A stretch of DNA of 64,000 nucleotides from Ruegeria discodermiae (GTDB taxonomy: Bacteria > Pseudomonadota > Alphaproteobacteria > Rhodobacterales > Rhodobacteraceae), in contig NZ_JAVAMO010000014.1 in the NCBI RefSeq assembly GCF_030758345.1, forward strand, positions 62,001 to 126,000. The letters run 5' to 3'. Of the stretch, positions 1-8,700 are shown piece after piece. Under the pieces are notes generated by a model. It was not told the origin of the DNA. It saw only the letters and a program-made list of their open reading frames with translations, and did no database searches. The position numbers and the translations under genes are program-made. Position 1 is the stretch's first letter. Every line of letters starts with the position of its first letter.

Positions 1-674
1 TCCTGACCATGACGGCCGGACTAAATTGGAACGAGAACTTCGTTTCTTATGCGAGCGATCACAACGACTTCAGAATGCTCGTAGCCGCTGGCGATCCGAT
101 CGGGTTCGTGTTGGCTAAAGAGGTTCGCGACACTCCCGGGAGCCAATGGACCTACAACAATGGGCTGACGCTAGTCGCCGCCAGAGTAATCGAGACAATA
201 ACGGGGGAGCCATTGGCAGATTATGCCGACAAGGTGCTTTTTGCCCCACTCGGCATCACTGACTACGAATGGCTCAGCCGCCCTTCATGGCAATCCAACA
301 CCGTTCCCGATGCTGGCGGGGGCCTGAGAATGCGTGCCCGCGACATGGCAAAAATTACCTCGCTCGTCCTCCATAAAGGAAGATGGAGAGGGCAGCAGAT
401 CGTCTCTTCAGGTTGGATATCGACGTCGACCGCCCGTCACGTTCAGGACAATCCGTGGGGGCCGCCGGGCGTCTACGGATACGGCTATTACTGGTATCCA
501 GGCGTGCTCATCAGCGGTCAGCGCGTCGTTCGTGCCGCCGGATGGGGCGATCAGCGGCTCTATGTCTTGCCGGACAACGGTCTTGCGATCACGCTTTTTG
601 CTGGAAACTACGAGAAGGGCTCGCGCGGCATTGGTGAGCGAATACTGGGTCGAATTGTCCGGGCGCAGCGATAG
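1..674 (+). CDS. Beta-lactamase-family serine hydrolase, 3' part only
   Basis: The reading frame is already open at the window edge (codons for L-T precede the first internal ATG at 9), so this is the C-terminal part of a larger gene. The visible 223 or so residues fit the serine beta-lactamase-like family (class C / penicillin-binding-protein related). LTMTAGLNW resembles the family's LLTMTSGL segment, YNN matches the YxN catalytic motif, and GWGDQRLYVLPDNGL resembles the G-x-G-Q block that replaces KTG in many esterase-like members. The SxxK nucleophile and any signal peptide lie upstream of the window. Substrate is unknown; such proteins include esterases, D-aminopeptidases and beta-lactamases. 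Confidence 0.85.
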   Translation, partial: LTMTAGLNWNENFVSYASDHNDFRMLVAAGDPIGFVLAKEVRDTPGSQWTYNNGLTLVAARVIETITGEPLADYADKVLFAPLGITDYEWLSRPSWQSNTVPDAGGGLRMRARDMAKITSLVLHKGRWRGQQIVSSGWISTSTARHVQDNPWGPPGVYGYGYYWYPGVLISGQRVVRAAGWGDQRLYVLPDNGLAITLFAGNYEKGSRGIGERILGRIVRAQR

Positions 675-961
675 CGTGATAGGCCGTGCAGATTTACCTA
701 ATGTACACGGGCCGCCGTTTCACTTTGTAGTGCTTACAGGCGAGATTGGACATCCGCCGCCACGCGACGAATTTCGGCTTCGTCCGCCCGGCCGTCATCC
801 GAACGCCTTCCAACAAAAGCCCAGAGTGAGCCCAAACTACCAAATGCTGCACTTTGCGCTAACGTCTGGTTACTGCGATAGCCCAAGTATTCCTCGATGT
901 GTTGAACAGACGACTGAAGTTCGCGGTATCGAGAGCGCTGACAGACTCAGTCAACCGGCCG

Positions 962-1579
962 TTAGTTTGGTTTTGGAGCGAACAAGAGCTTCAGGTATGT
1001 TCGAAACAGCATGATTTGCTCGGAGGCATTGTTGTGCTCTCGAAGCGCGCGTTGAAGTACCAAGCCGCCCTCGACCACCCCGGAGACCATATCGCCCAAG
1101 GCATCCATATTGACTGGCTCTCTGGGTTCATATTTGGCTGCGATTTCTTCGAACATCCCCCGGAAGCGTTTGCGCCACCCCAATATGGCTTGGCGGTTCA
1201 ACTCTCGCACCCCCTCATCGAAGAGCCTGTCCTGATAGGCCGTGGACGCAATCACGCACCCTGGGTGACCCTGGGGCATCTCCTCAAGCATTTCGGCCAG
1301 CAACTTCAAGCCGATCAGCATGCAGTGTAGCGGATCATCGTTCAGTTCGCGCGCGCGCGCAAATAGATCGTCATAAAGCACGTCTTCGGTTTCGATATAG
1401 CGCTCGAGCATTGCCCGGGCCAAAGCGTTCTTGTCTTTGAAGTGGTAAAAGAAGCCGCCACGCGAAATTTCCGCGCCTGCAACGATCTCTTCGATCGAGG
1501 TGGCCTCAAACCCTTTGTCCAGAACAGCCGCCTCGGCAATATCGAGAATCCGGCCACGCGTGTCGACTTTTTGCTCCAA
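962..1579 (-). CDS. TetR-family transcriptional regulator
   Basis: A 205-residue protein with an N-terminal TetR HTH (about residues 8-55: GRILDIAE, TSIEEIV, SRGGFFYHFKDKNAL) and a helical C-terminal ligand domain. The start codon appears to be TTG at 1579, because a strong Shine-Dalgarno (GGGGGAGG) ends about six bases upstream and no ATG lies in a better place. The gene is divergent from the homocysteine methyltransferase operon. A perfect palindrome in the shared intergenic region (1593-1609) is a natural autoregulatory operator. The inducer cannot be inferred; CVIASTAYQD in the middle resembles the AcrR/YcdC-type C-terminal domain. Confidence 0.9.
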   Translation of the reverse strand: MEQKVDTRGRILDIAEAAVLDKGFEATSIEEIVAGAEISRGGFFYHFKDKNALARAMLERYIETEDVLYDDLFARARELNDDPLHCMLIGLKLLAEMLEEMPQGHPGCVIASTAYQDRLFDEGVRELNRQAILGWRKRFRGMFEEIAAKYEPREPVNMDALGDMVSGVVEGGLVLQRALREHNNASEQIMLFRTYLKLLFAPKPN

Positions 1580-1592
1580 TGTCGGCCTCCCC

Positions 1593-1609
1593 CTGTACCA
1601 CGAGTACAG
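1593..1609. promoter_or_regulatory. Palindromic operator candidate for the TetR regulator
   Basis: CTGTAC-cacga-GTACAG is a perfect inverted repeat with 6-base arms and a 5-base spacer. It lies 14 bases upstream of the TTG start of the TetR gene and beside a TTGACC hexamer (1611-1616) that could be a -35 box for the rightward operon. Position and symmetry fit a TetR dimer site. Binding is inferred. Confidence 0.6.
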
Positions 1610-1766
1610 TTGACCTTGTCCTGGCGAAAGGTGGGGTCAGTCTGCTTCGGGTTACCCCCTGAAATTACAGCAAAAAGACAAACTAAACAACCGGACTACG
1701 CGGCAACTATCTGTCGCGCGAAAGTTCGGGGTATCCCCTTGTCATCAACGAACAAGGACAGCTTTG

Positions 1767-2711
1767 ATGCGTATTCAAAAACTAAAGGAGACCCGCCGTT
1801 TCTTCCTCTCTGACGGAGGACTGGAGACATTCCTGATCTTTGACAAGGGCTACGATCTGCCCTGCTTTTCGGCGGCAGTTCTGCTGAACACCGATCAAGG
1901 CCGAGCTGATCTACGCGCGTATTACCAACGCTTTATCGATATCGCGAAGGCGTCTGGTCGTGGTTTTATCCTAGATGCACCAACATGGCGCGCCGGCACG
2001 GCTTGGGCGGGACCACTTGGTTTGACGCTGAAAGAAGTGATGGAGACCAATCAAAGGGCTGTTTCCTTCGTGTCCGTGCTACGGTCTGAGCATGAGACGG
2101 AAACTTGTCCGATCCTGATCAACGGGCTCGTTGGACCAGCAGGTGACGCCTATGCGCCGGACGCCGAGATATCGCGGCAGGAAGCGCTGCTTATTCATGC
2201 GCCACAGATCCATGCGCTCGGCAAGGCCGGTGTCGACATGATCAGCGCCATGACGCTCACTTACGCAGGTGAAGCCATCGGCATCGTGCAGGCGGCAAAA
2301 GAGATCGATGTACCAGTTGCTATCGCCTTCACGCTGGAAACCGACGGACATCTTCCATCAGGCCAGCCCCTTGGCGAAGCGATTGTGGAGGTCGATGCCG
2401 CGACCAATGGCGGCCCGATTTATTACATGATCAATTGCGCGCACCCCGACCACTTCCGCGAGACCCTCGATACGACCGCGGCCTGGACTCTGCGCATCGG
2501 CGGTATCCGGTCCAATGCGTCCCGTCAAAGCCATGCTGAACTGGACGAAGCCGAGGTTCTCGACGACGGCGATCCGGTGGAGCTTGGCAAGCTTAGCACG
2601 GAGCTTCTGTCGCGCCTTCCGAACATCCGAGTACTGGGCGGCTGCTGCGGCACCGATCACCGGCATGTGGGCTGCATAGCGGGTCATGATCATCCGCTGA
2701 CAGCTGCTTGA
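1767..2711 (+). CDS. Homocysteine S-methyltransferase family protein
   Basis: A 314-residue protein of the Pfam S-methyl_trans family, which transfers a methyl group to homocysteine through a zinc-bound thiolate. It starts FLSDGGLETFLIF (compare the family's DGGxxT N-terminus). It carries the zinc ligands as a Cys in INCAHPDHF and the C-terminal pair in GGCCGTDHRH. ATG at 1767 is preferred over the TTG at 1764. The protein resembles stand-alone members (MmuM/YitJ N-terminal type) that use S-methylmethionine or similar methyl sulfonium or betaine donors. It is first in a three-gene operon with a secreted protein and an acetyltransferase. The natural methyl donor is not determined. Confidence 0.88.
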   Translation: MRIQKLKETRRFFLSDGGLETFLIFDKGYDLPCFSAAVLLNTDQGRADLRAYYQRFIDIAKASGRGFILDAPTWRAGTAWAGPLGLTLKEVMETNQRAVSFVSVLRSEHETETCPILINGLVGPAGDAYAPDAEISRQEALLIHAPQIHALGKAGVDMISAMTLTYAGEAIGIVQAAKEIDVPVAIAFTLETDGHLPSGQPLGEAIVEVDAATNGGPIYYMINCAHPDHFRETLDTTAAWTLRIGGIRSNASRQSHAELDEAEVLDDGDPVELGKLSTELLSRLPNIRVLGGCCGTDHRHVGCIAGHDHPLTAA

Positions 2712-2747
2712 ACTCTTCTCAATCAAATCTTCCTGAAAGGACTTCTA

Positions 2748-3419
2748 ATGTTTAAGACACTCATCACCTCCACCGCGTTGTCGCTGGCAACTCTCGCTTG
2801 GGCCGAAGCTCCCACCGCGTTTGACGTGGCCGAAGAACACACACGTATCTTCATGTCTGCGCAAACCGTGCACGAAAACGGCATGCCCGCGCACGGCAAT
2901 GCTTTTGTAAGCCAAGGCTATGTCTATCCTGAAGGCACGCTCGCCGATGGCACCGTGGGTGTCCTGGAAGATGGCAGCCCCACCTTCCCCGATCTCGTTC
3001 TGGGAACTTGGACCTGCGATGGATACTTCGTTGGGGAAGGTGGCAACGCTACGACCGGTGTCTGGATCATTAGCCGCCAGACCTTTGCATTCAAAGATGG
3101 CGCGACCCTCGTGACACAAGGTACAGAGATCGCCGATATCGGTCAGCCCAACCTGCGCCCAGTGACCGGTGCAACTGGCGATTTTTCGGATATCGATGGT
3201 GGTTTGATCCAAACAACCCTCGGGTTCAACGACTTCTGGGGCCTGAGCGCGACATACGCGTTTGAAGCGCACGAGATGGACGCGGCAAAGGCAAAGGATG
3301 CAGCTTTCAGCACCGAAGGTTATCAGTCGATCACGGGTAATGAAGATGACCACCTGGAATGGGATTCCGGTGCTCCGGTCGGGCCGATCTTTGGTAAACG
3401 CTTGATCCCGTCAACATGA
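2748..3419 (+). CDS. Secreted dirigent/allene-oxide-cyclase-barrel-like protein
   Basis: A 223-residue protein with a Sec signal peptide (MFKTLITSTALSLATLAWA, cleavage near AWA-EA). The mature part contains LGTWTCDGYFVGE and TGATGDFSDIDGG. The latter resembles the GGTGxFxxxxG segment of allene oxide cyclase and dirigent beta-barrels, and a late FE.. strand is in keeping with that fold. No catalytic residues are assigned. It lies 36 bases after the methyltransferase gene and 68 before the GNAT gene, so co-transcription is likely. Function is unknown; the fold is inferred from a short motif and overall length. Confidence 0.7.
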   Translation: MFKTLITSTALSLATLAWAEAPTAFDVAEEHTRIFMSAQTVHENGMPAHGNAFVSQGYVYPEGTLADGTVGVLEDGSPTFPDLVLGTWTCDGYFVGEGGNATTGVWIISRQTFAFKDGATLVTQGTEIADIGQPNLRPVTGATGDFSDIDGGLIQTTLGFNDFWGLSATYAFEAHEMDAAKAKDAAFSTEGYQSITGNEDDHLEWDSGAPVGPIFGKRLIPST

Positions 3420-3487
3420 CGCCAAATGCAAACGGTTGGGTGGCAATGCCGCCCAACTAACACCCCAAAGTAAAAGAGAACAGAAGA

Positions 3488-4096
3488 ATGAACACTCAGG
3501 CCAACGACTTCATCCGGCAAGCCGATTCCTCGGATGCCGAAAGCCTTGCCAAACTGATCAATCTTGCGGGCGAAGGCATCCCGAATTGGCTGTGGACCCG
3601 CGCCTGCGTCGAAGGCCAAACACCGCTCGAAATCGGTATCGAACGCGCCAAGCGCAAGACCGGCGGATTTTCTTACACGAATGCGCTTGTCGCAGAGTCG
3701 GGCGGCAACCCGATCGGCATGGTGCTGAGCTACGCGATCACCCAGGTCCCAACCGAAAACCCGGATGATTTGCCTGCGCCGATTGCCCCTTTTGTCGCGC
3801 TTGAAAAGCTATCGGCGAACACCTGGTTCATCAATGCGCTGGCCGTCTTTGCCGAAGCACAAAACCAGAGTGTCGGATCACAGCTATTGGCCGCTGCAGA
3901 GAACCTCGCTTGCTCGAATGGCTTCGACAAGATGAGTATTCAGGTCTACGCCCAGAATACTGGCGCCGTGCGCCTTTATGCACGGCATGGCTACAAGCAG
4001 GTCGCAAGCGATCCTGTACGTCTGCACCCAAGCCCGCCCTATTACACAGGCGACGTTCTGCTGCTGATGAAATCTCTTTCCGGTGCAGCCACTTGA
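3488..4096 (+). CDS. GNAT-family N-acetyltransferase
   Basis: A 202-residue GNAT protein. The acetyl-CoA-binding motif A region is seen in the middle (FINALAVFAEAQNQSVGSQLL, a variant of the Q/RxxGxG/A loop). It is followed by the typical IQVYAQNTGAVRLYARHGYK motif B, where Asn and Tyr contact CoA and substrate. The start at 3488 follows a purine-rich AAGAGAACAGAAG. It is the last gene of the 1767-4096 operon and lies only 41 bases from the left end of an IS6 element. The acetyl acceptor is unknown. Confidence 0.88.
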   Translation: MNTQANDFIRQADSSDAESLAKLINLAGEGIPNWLWTRACVEGQTPLEIGIERAKRKTGGFSYTNALVAESGGNPIGMVLSYAITQVPTENPDDLPAPIAPFVALEKLSANTWFINALAVFAEAQNQSVGSQLLAAAENLACSNGFDKMSIQVYAQNTGAVRLYARHGYKQVASDPVRLHPSPPYYTGDVLLLMKSLSGAAT

Positions 4097-4137
4097 ACTC
4101 CCAACACACTCCGAAAGATATCGCGATGACTTCTTAT

Positions 4138-4962
4138 GGATGTGTCGCAAACTTTGGGCCTGGATTGACGAGCATATAGATTTCGACTTTTGGTGTCCGC
4201 GCATTGTTCTCCAACAGGTTTCAGCATGATTTCCTTGAAAGGCTGCCATTTTCCCAAGGGTGCGGTTATGTACGCCGTTTACTTCTACCTGCGGTACACG
4301 GTTTCTTATCGCGATTTGGAAGAGATCATGGCTGAGCGCGGTGTGCGAGTTGACCACGCCACATTGAATAGGTGGGTTGTGAAGTTCTCGCCGATCGTCG
4401 CAGCTCGCGCGCAATCTAAGAAGCGCCCAACTCAGAGTTCATGGCGCATGGACGAAACCTACATTCGTGTGCGCGGGAAGTGGATGTATCTCTATCGAGC
4501 AGTCGACAAACACAGCAAGACCATTGATTTCATGCTGTCTGAGCGACGAAATCGTCCAGCAGCTACTAGGCTCTTTACCAAAGCACTGTCGTCAAACGGG
4601 ATCCCAAACAAAATCGTCATAGACAAGAGCGGCGCAATTGCAGCTGGCATTCGAGAAGTGAACAGGACCCTGAAGCGGTTCGGCTGCCCAGCCAAAGTAC
4701 AAACGATCAGGTCCAAATATCTCAACAACCTGATTGAGCAGGATCACAGATTCATCAAGCGACGCGTGCGGCACATGTGCGGGTTCAAGTCGTTCAGATC
4801 CGCGTCGGCTACTTTGGACGGCATTGAGGTCGCCAACATGATCCGCAAGCAGCAATTCTCCAGCACTACCACGTCGGGCTTTCGGCTATTTGCCGAGATC
4901 GCAGGATAGGTGTGTCCGGTAGGTCGCTGGCGTTGGCTGTTCTAAATGTTTGCGACACATCC
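4138..4962 (+). mobile_element. IS6-family insertion sequence, about 825 bp
   Basis: Terminal inverted repeats GGATGTGTCGCAAAC (4138-4152) and its complement (4948-4962) flank a single transposase gene, the standard IS6 layout. No 8-bp target duplication is visible: the flanks read cttcttat on the left and ctggcatc on the right. The right flank opens directly into the 3' end of a hydrolase gene whose 5' part is absent, so the element probably marks a deletion. Its transposase is clearly diverged from the other IS6 copies in this window. Confidence 0.9.
4226..4909 (+). CDS. IS6-family transposase (DDE)
   Basis: A 227-residue transposase from ATG 4226. The N-terminal HTH region (YRDLEEIMAERGV, VDHATLNRWV) precedes the DDE catalytic core. 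SWRMDETYIRVRGKW carries the first Asp, KIVIDKSGA the second, and the segment around LIEQDHRFIKRR precedes the Glu region, as in IS26/IS6100-type enzymes. It appears intact. IS6 transposases act by replicative cointegrate formation or by targeted conservative joining, which suits the many rearranged borders here. Confidence 0.93.
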   Translation: MISLKGCHFPKGAVMYAVYFYLRYTVSYRDLEEIMAERGVRVDHATLNRWVVKFSPIVAARAQSKKRPTQSSWRMDETYIRVRGKWMYLYRAVDKHSKTIDFMLSERRNRPAATRLFTKALSSNGIPNKIVIDKSGAIAAGIREVNRTLKRFGCPAKVQTIRSKYLNNLIEQDHRFIKRRVRHMCGFKSFRSASATLDGIEVANMIRKQQFSSTTTSGFRLFAEIAG

Positions 4963-5128
4963 CTGGCATCCATATGTCATCGAAGAAGACGGACGCGCGA
5001 TACGGACCGGTAACAACAGCGCTCTCACCCAGCCAGGCGACAAACAGATCACCGGATCAGTGCATCCGAACCTTACAGATCATCGCTTGATAGCAGAAGG
5101 CGTCTATCGCGCTATGACTTCACAGTAG
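4963..5128 (+). pseudogene. SGNH/GDSL hydrolase, C-terminal remnant
   Basis: Immediately after the IS6 right end, about 55 codons remain open up to the stop at 5126-5128. The segment SVHPNLTDHRLIAEGVYRAM matches the C-terminal D-x-x-HPN-x-x-GH-x-x-IA block of SGNH/GDSL hydrolases, which contains the catalytic His. The upstream nine tenths of the gene is missing from this side of the IS and is not found left of it. The gene was probably truncated by IS insertion followed by deletion. The family call rests on this one motif. Confidence 0.6.
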
Positions 5129-5135
5129 CGCGTAA

Positions 5136-5202
5136 CTTGCCAAAACTCATACGTTTCGGTCATTGGCGAAAACGACCGTTTTGTCCAATGAGTTACGGCA
5201 AG
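5136..5202. repeat. Nested imperfect inverted repeat (hairpin)
   Basis: The outer arms CTTGCCAAAACTCAT (5136-5150) and ATGAGTTACGGCAAG (5188-5202) pair at 13 of 15 positions. Inside them CATTGG pairs with CCAATG, and AAAACG-ac-CGTTTT forms a perfect inner stem. The unit lies directly after a truncated gene and between two IS relics. It could be a terminator, a MITE, or a pair of IS ends. Confidence 0.55.
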
Positions 5203-5283
5203 GGGTTTTGGGCATGTGTGCGAGGTATTAGGACGCAGGCAATGCTGTCAGGTTTCGATTGAGGCGACACGTCTGATACCAGC

Positions 5284-5472
5284 CTAAACTGCATCCAGAG
5301 CACCGCGTGTCCTGCGGCGTGGCGATGACCAATTCTGTGCCACCTCATCTGAAATCCAGATCGTCACGTCGCCACGCTGCCGGAGACTTTCGTTGTATTC
5401 CGAGCTGTTCGTGACTCGGTACTTTGCTTTGGGAAATTTGTCGCGACGGGCATCATTGAATTTGTAGGGCAT
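5284..5472 (-). pseudogene. IS5-family transposase, N-terminal remnant
   Basis: The 62-codon frame begins MPYKFNDARRDKFPKAKYRV and continues with RGDVTIWISDEVAQNW. This is the well-conserved N-terminus of IS5-family (IS903-group) transposases, normally about 300 residues long. The rest of the gene is absent. The remnant abuts an IS6 fragment on its upstream side, so it was cut by a later insertion or deletion. Confidence 0.8.
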
Positions 5473-5538
5473 CTACCGTCGCTCGCGTCAGAGAAAACGC
5501 TGGAACTACCGCGACAGCTCGATCCCTGCAACACGCCC

Positions 5539-5778
5539 CTCAACAACATAATCGAGCAGGATCACCGGTTTATCAAGCGGCTCACGAGGCCGATGCTCGG
5601 CTTCAAAAGCTTCGCCTCCGCTGAAGCGACACTTGCAGGCATCGAGACCGCCAACATGATCCGCAAGGGGCAGCTTGGACCTTCTACAAACAGATTCCGT
5701 CAATTCGCAGAGCTCGCTGGATAACAATCGCCTGCCAATGCCCTAGCTCTGACCGACGCCAGAGTTTGCGACACAGCC
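5539..5778 (+). mobile_element. IS6-family element, right-end remnant
   Basis: The fragment encodes the last roughly 60 residues of an IS6 transposase (LNNIIEQDHRFIKRL through FRQFAELAG, stop TAA at 5721-5723). It ends with the terminal repeat GTTTGCGACACAGCC (5764-5778). The left two thirds of the element is missing. The remnant stops about 20 bases beyond the 3' end of the nuclease gene. Confidence 0.88.
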
Positions 5779-5799
5779 CATTGTGTGATCGTCAGGATG

Positions 5800-8700
5800 T
5801 CAGCCGACGATGAGATCATTCGCGAACATGACATCCTCGAAATCAGACACACCATAAAGATCGATCTGATCGCGCCCTCCCTCGAGCTTGATCCGAATTG
5901 CGTGGCTGAACTCACGAACGCTTGCGATTTGTGCGCCAGCCAGGTCAATGAGGTCCTCAGACGTGTTGAAGTCGAGAATGATTGTCGTGTCCCGCGCCCG
6001 GTCTTCGGCCAGTTCCGCCGAGAACATGAAGGTGTCGGCCCCATCACCGCCCCAGACGATGTCGCGTTTGCCATCGCCCGCCCGGATGATGTCATCCCCG
6101 GCACCGGCAAAGATCAGATCGCTTCCGCTGCCGCCATCGATGTCGTCATTGCCCTGGCCTGTCAGTATCTTGTCCTTGCCGCGCCCGCCGGTGATCAGGT
6201 CATCTCCTGCACCGGCATACACGAAGTCCTTGCCGCCCATTGCATCGATCTGATCCCGACCCTTGGTGCCAAGCAGGATGTCACGGCCATTGGTTCCCGC
6301 GATCAGGTTGAAAACAGGGTCAAAGTCGAAACTCACGATGACAGGGTCATGATCGGAGTTGCGCGCCGGATTGTCGCCGTCAAACAGCGTAGGGTCGCGA
6401 CCGAAATCAAGATTGTAATCCAGCGCATCAGCTTCATCCGCGTTGATGTGCCATTCCGTCACCCCGGCAACGCTGGCGGTAAGCGCATCATTGGCAAGAA
6501 CGTAATCCAGTGTGCCGATCTGACCATCAAAGACAAAGGAATAAGCATCATCGCCCAGCTCAGCCGCCGCAAGGTCGGTATAGCCCGCATCCGAAAGCAC
6601 AGTGAGCGGATCTTCCTTGGCGTAGGCATTCAGGTCGCCAAGGATCAAGACGTTCTCAGACCCCTGACCGGTTGGATCGCTGGCCAGCCAGTCGGCCAGA
6701 ATATCCGCCGCCTCGGCACGGGTGGCGTTGTTGTTGCCCTGACCGTCGCCCTGATCCTCATCCGCTGCGATACCGGACAGTGACCCTTTGGATTTCAGAT
6801 GGTTGACCGAAACCGTAAGGGTCTGCCCGGTGTCCAGATCTTCGAACGTCTGCGCAACCGCGGGTCGGTTCAACCCACGTCCTGCCCCCAGCGGATCAAT
6901 GAAGTCCCGCCCTTCAAAGGTTTCGAGAATGGCCATTTCGCCCTTCAGGCCGACCTCGTCGATCTTGTAGATCAGGCCGTTTGCAATGGCGTCGCCACCA
7001 ACAAATTCCTGACCGGGATCAACAAAACCATAGATCTCGCCGCCAAGCTCGGCATTCACCCGGTCAACGATGTCTTGAATGGCAAATGTGTCGCCTGCAA
7101 AATCATTCTCAATCTCCACCAGCCCCAGAACGTCAGCGTCGATTGCGACGATTGCGTTGACCAGCTTGTCGGCCTGTCGTTCGAATTCTTCGGCGGTATC
7201 GGCGCCGCGCGGGTCCGAGCCATTGTCGGTCGTCGCACCCGGCTCATCAATCGTGGTGAAATAGTTCAGCACGTTGAGGCTGGCGACCTTGAAATTGCCA
7301 CCGATATCCTCGGGGGTTTCGGGGCGCGGGTTGGCCTGCTGATAGGTCCCCTCGGCCGCATTGATACGGAATTCGTCGAAGGAATATCCCAGAACACCGG
7401 TGACCGACGACACGCTGTCGCCCATGCGGAAACTGTCATCGGCGCTCAGCACGCCATCATTGCCGTCTATGATCCGCAATTCATCAGGGTTCTGAACGGT
7501 CGAGCCATCGTCCAGAACCAGAGTCCGGGCGGCGATATCCTGCAGATGCTGATCGAAGCCCGCCGCGTCGGGGGCGTTTTCCTGGGTGAACTGAACGGGC
7601 CTGCCATCAGACGTGATGTTATACTGCCCGAAGCGGTCCAGATTGAACAATTCCGAGACGGTCATATCCTGCGCCACGTTCACCAACATGCCTTCATAGG
7701 CTTCGAGGTTGGCGACATAATTGCCGTCATCATCCAGCATGATGCCAGCGGTGGGAAACACAACCTCGACCGAGGAGGGCACCAGCTGCTCTGTCTCGAA
7801 AACAGCGACCGTGGTCGCGGTGATCTGGGTCTGACCGAAGTTTTCCCCGACGACACCGGTGACCTGAACCAGATCACCCACATTGACATCGACCAGAGGA
7901 TTGAAGCCATCGAAGATGAAAATCCCTTCGGATGTCAGCGGGTCTGCATCAGTGTCCGCATCTTCCTCCTGCAGGTAGAACCCGTTCAGATCCCCCTGAC
8001 TGCCCAGCAGCCCATCCTGAAAATCCGCGGTCACGATCGCGCTGACGGTCACGGTCTGACCTTCCAGCAGGCTGCGGTCATCCACACCGATCTGGGCCAT
8101 ATCTCGGGTGCCGCCGCTGCCCTGAATTTCGCTGATCAGCGTGATCTCGACAGGCGGTTCGATAAAGTTGGAGCTGCCCGGCGTCGGGGTCTGCGCGACA
8201 AAATCACCGGTCTCGTCCGGCTGGCGCGCCAAGGCGTCGCCCGTTGCGTTTCCGTTTTCACCCTCGTTGAGCTGGGTGCTTTGCCCAAGGGCCGCCAGCA
8301 GTCCGGCATCATCCGTATCATTGGTGTCGTAAACCACTGCATCCAGCAGGTTGTCTGTTGTGGGCGTGGCAGGCGCGGGCCCCTCGTAGAGCGCAACCGC
8401 ATCGGCGCCGTTCTGCAATCCGTTGGTGGTGAAGGCCACCAGATCGACATTGGGCACATTGGCGGACCCGATGACAAATAACCCGTCCGCATCGGTCGAG
8501 AACCCGTCCAGCGAGATGGTATCGTAAATCGTGTCGCCGTTGCCGTTGTAGAGCGCCACCGTCAATCCGTTGAGCGAGGCGTTTCCAACGCCCCCATCAT
8601 AGATCTCGATAAATTCCGCACTGTCTGTCCCGGCCTGATCCGCGTCGATTTCATTGATCACGAAATCCGGGGCCACGACCACATCCTCAAACGAGGCTGT

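Noticed and set aside
5785-8481. Two long plus-strand open frames (332 and 560 codons) opposite the nuclease gene
   Set aside because: They are antisense to a well-recognised RTX nuclease, have no family motifs, and arise from the GC-rich codon use of the real gene.
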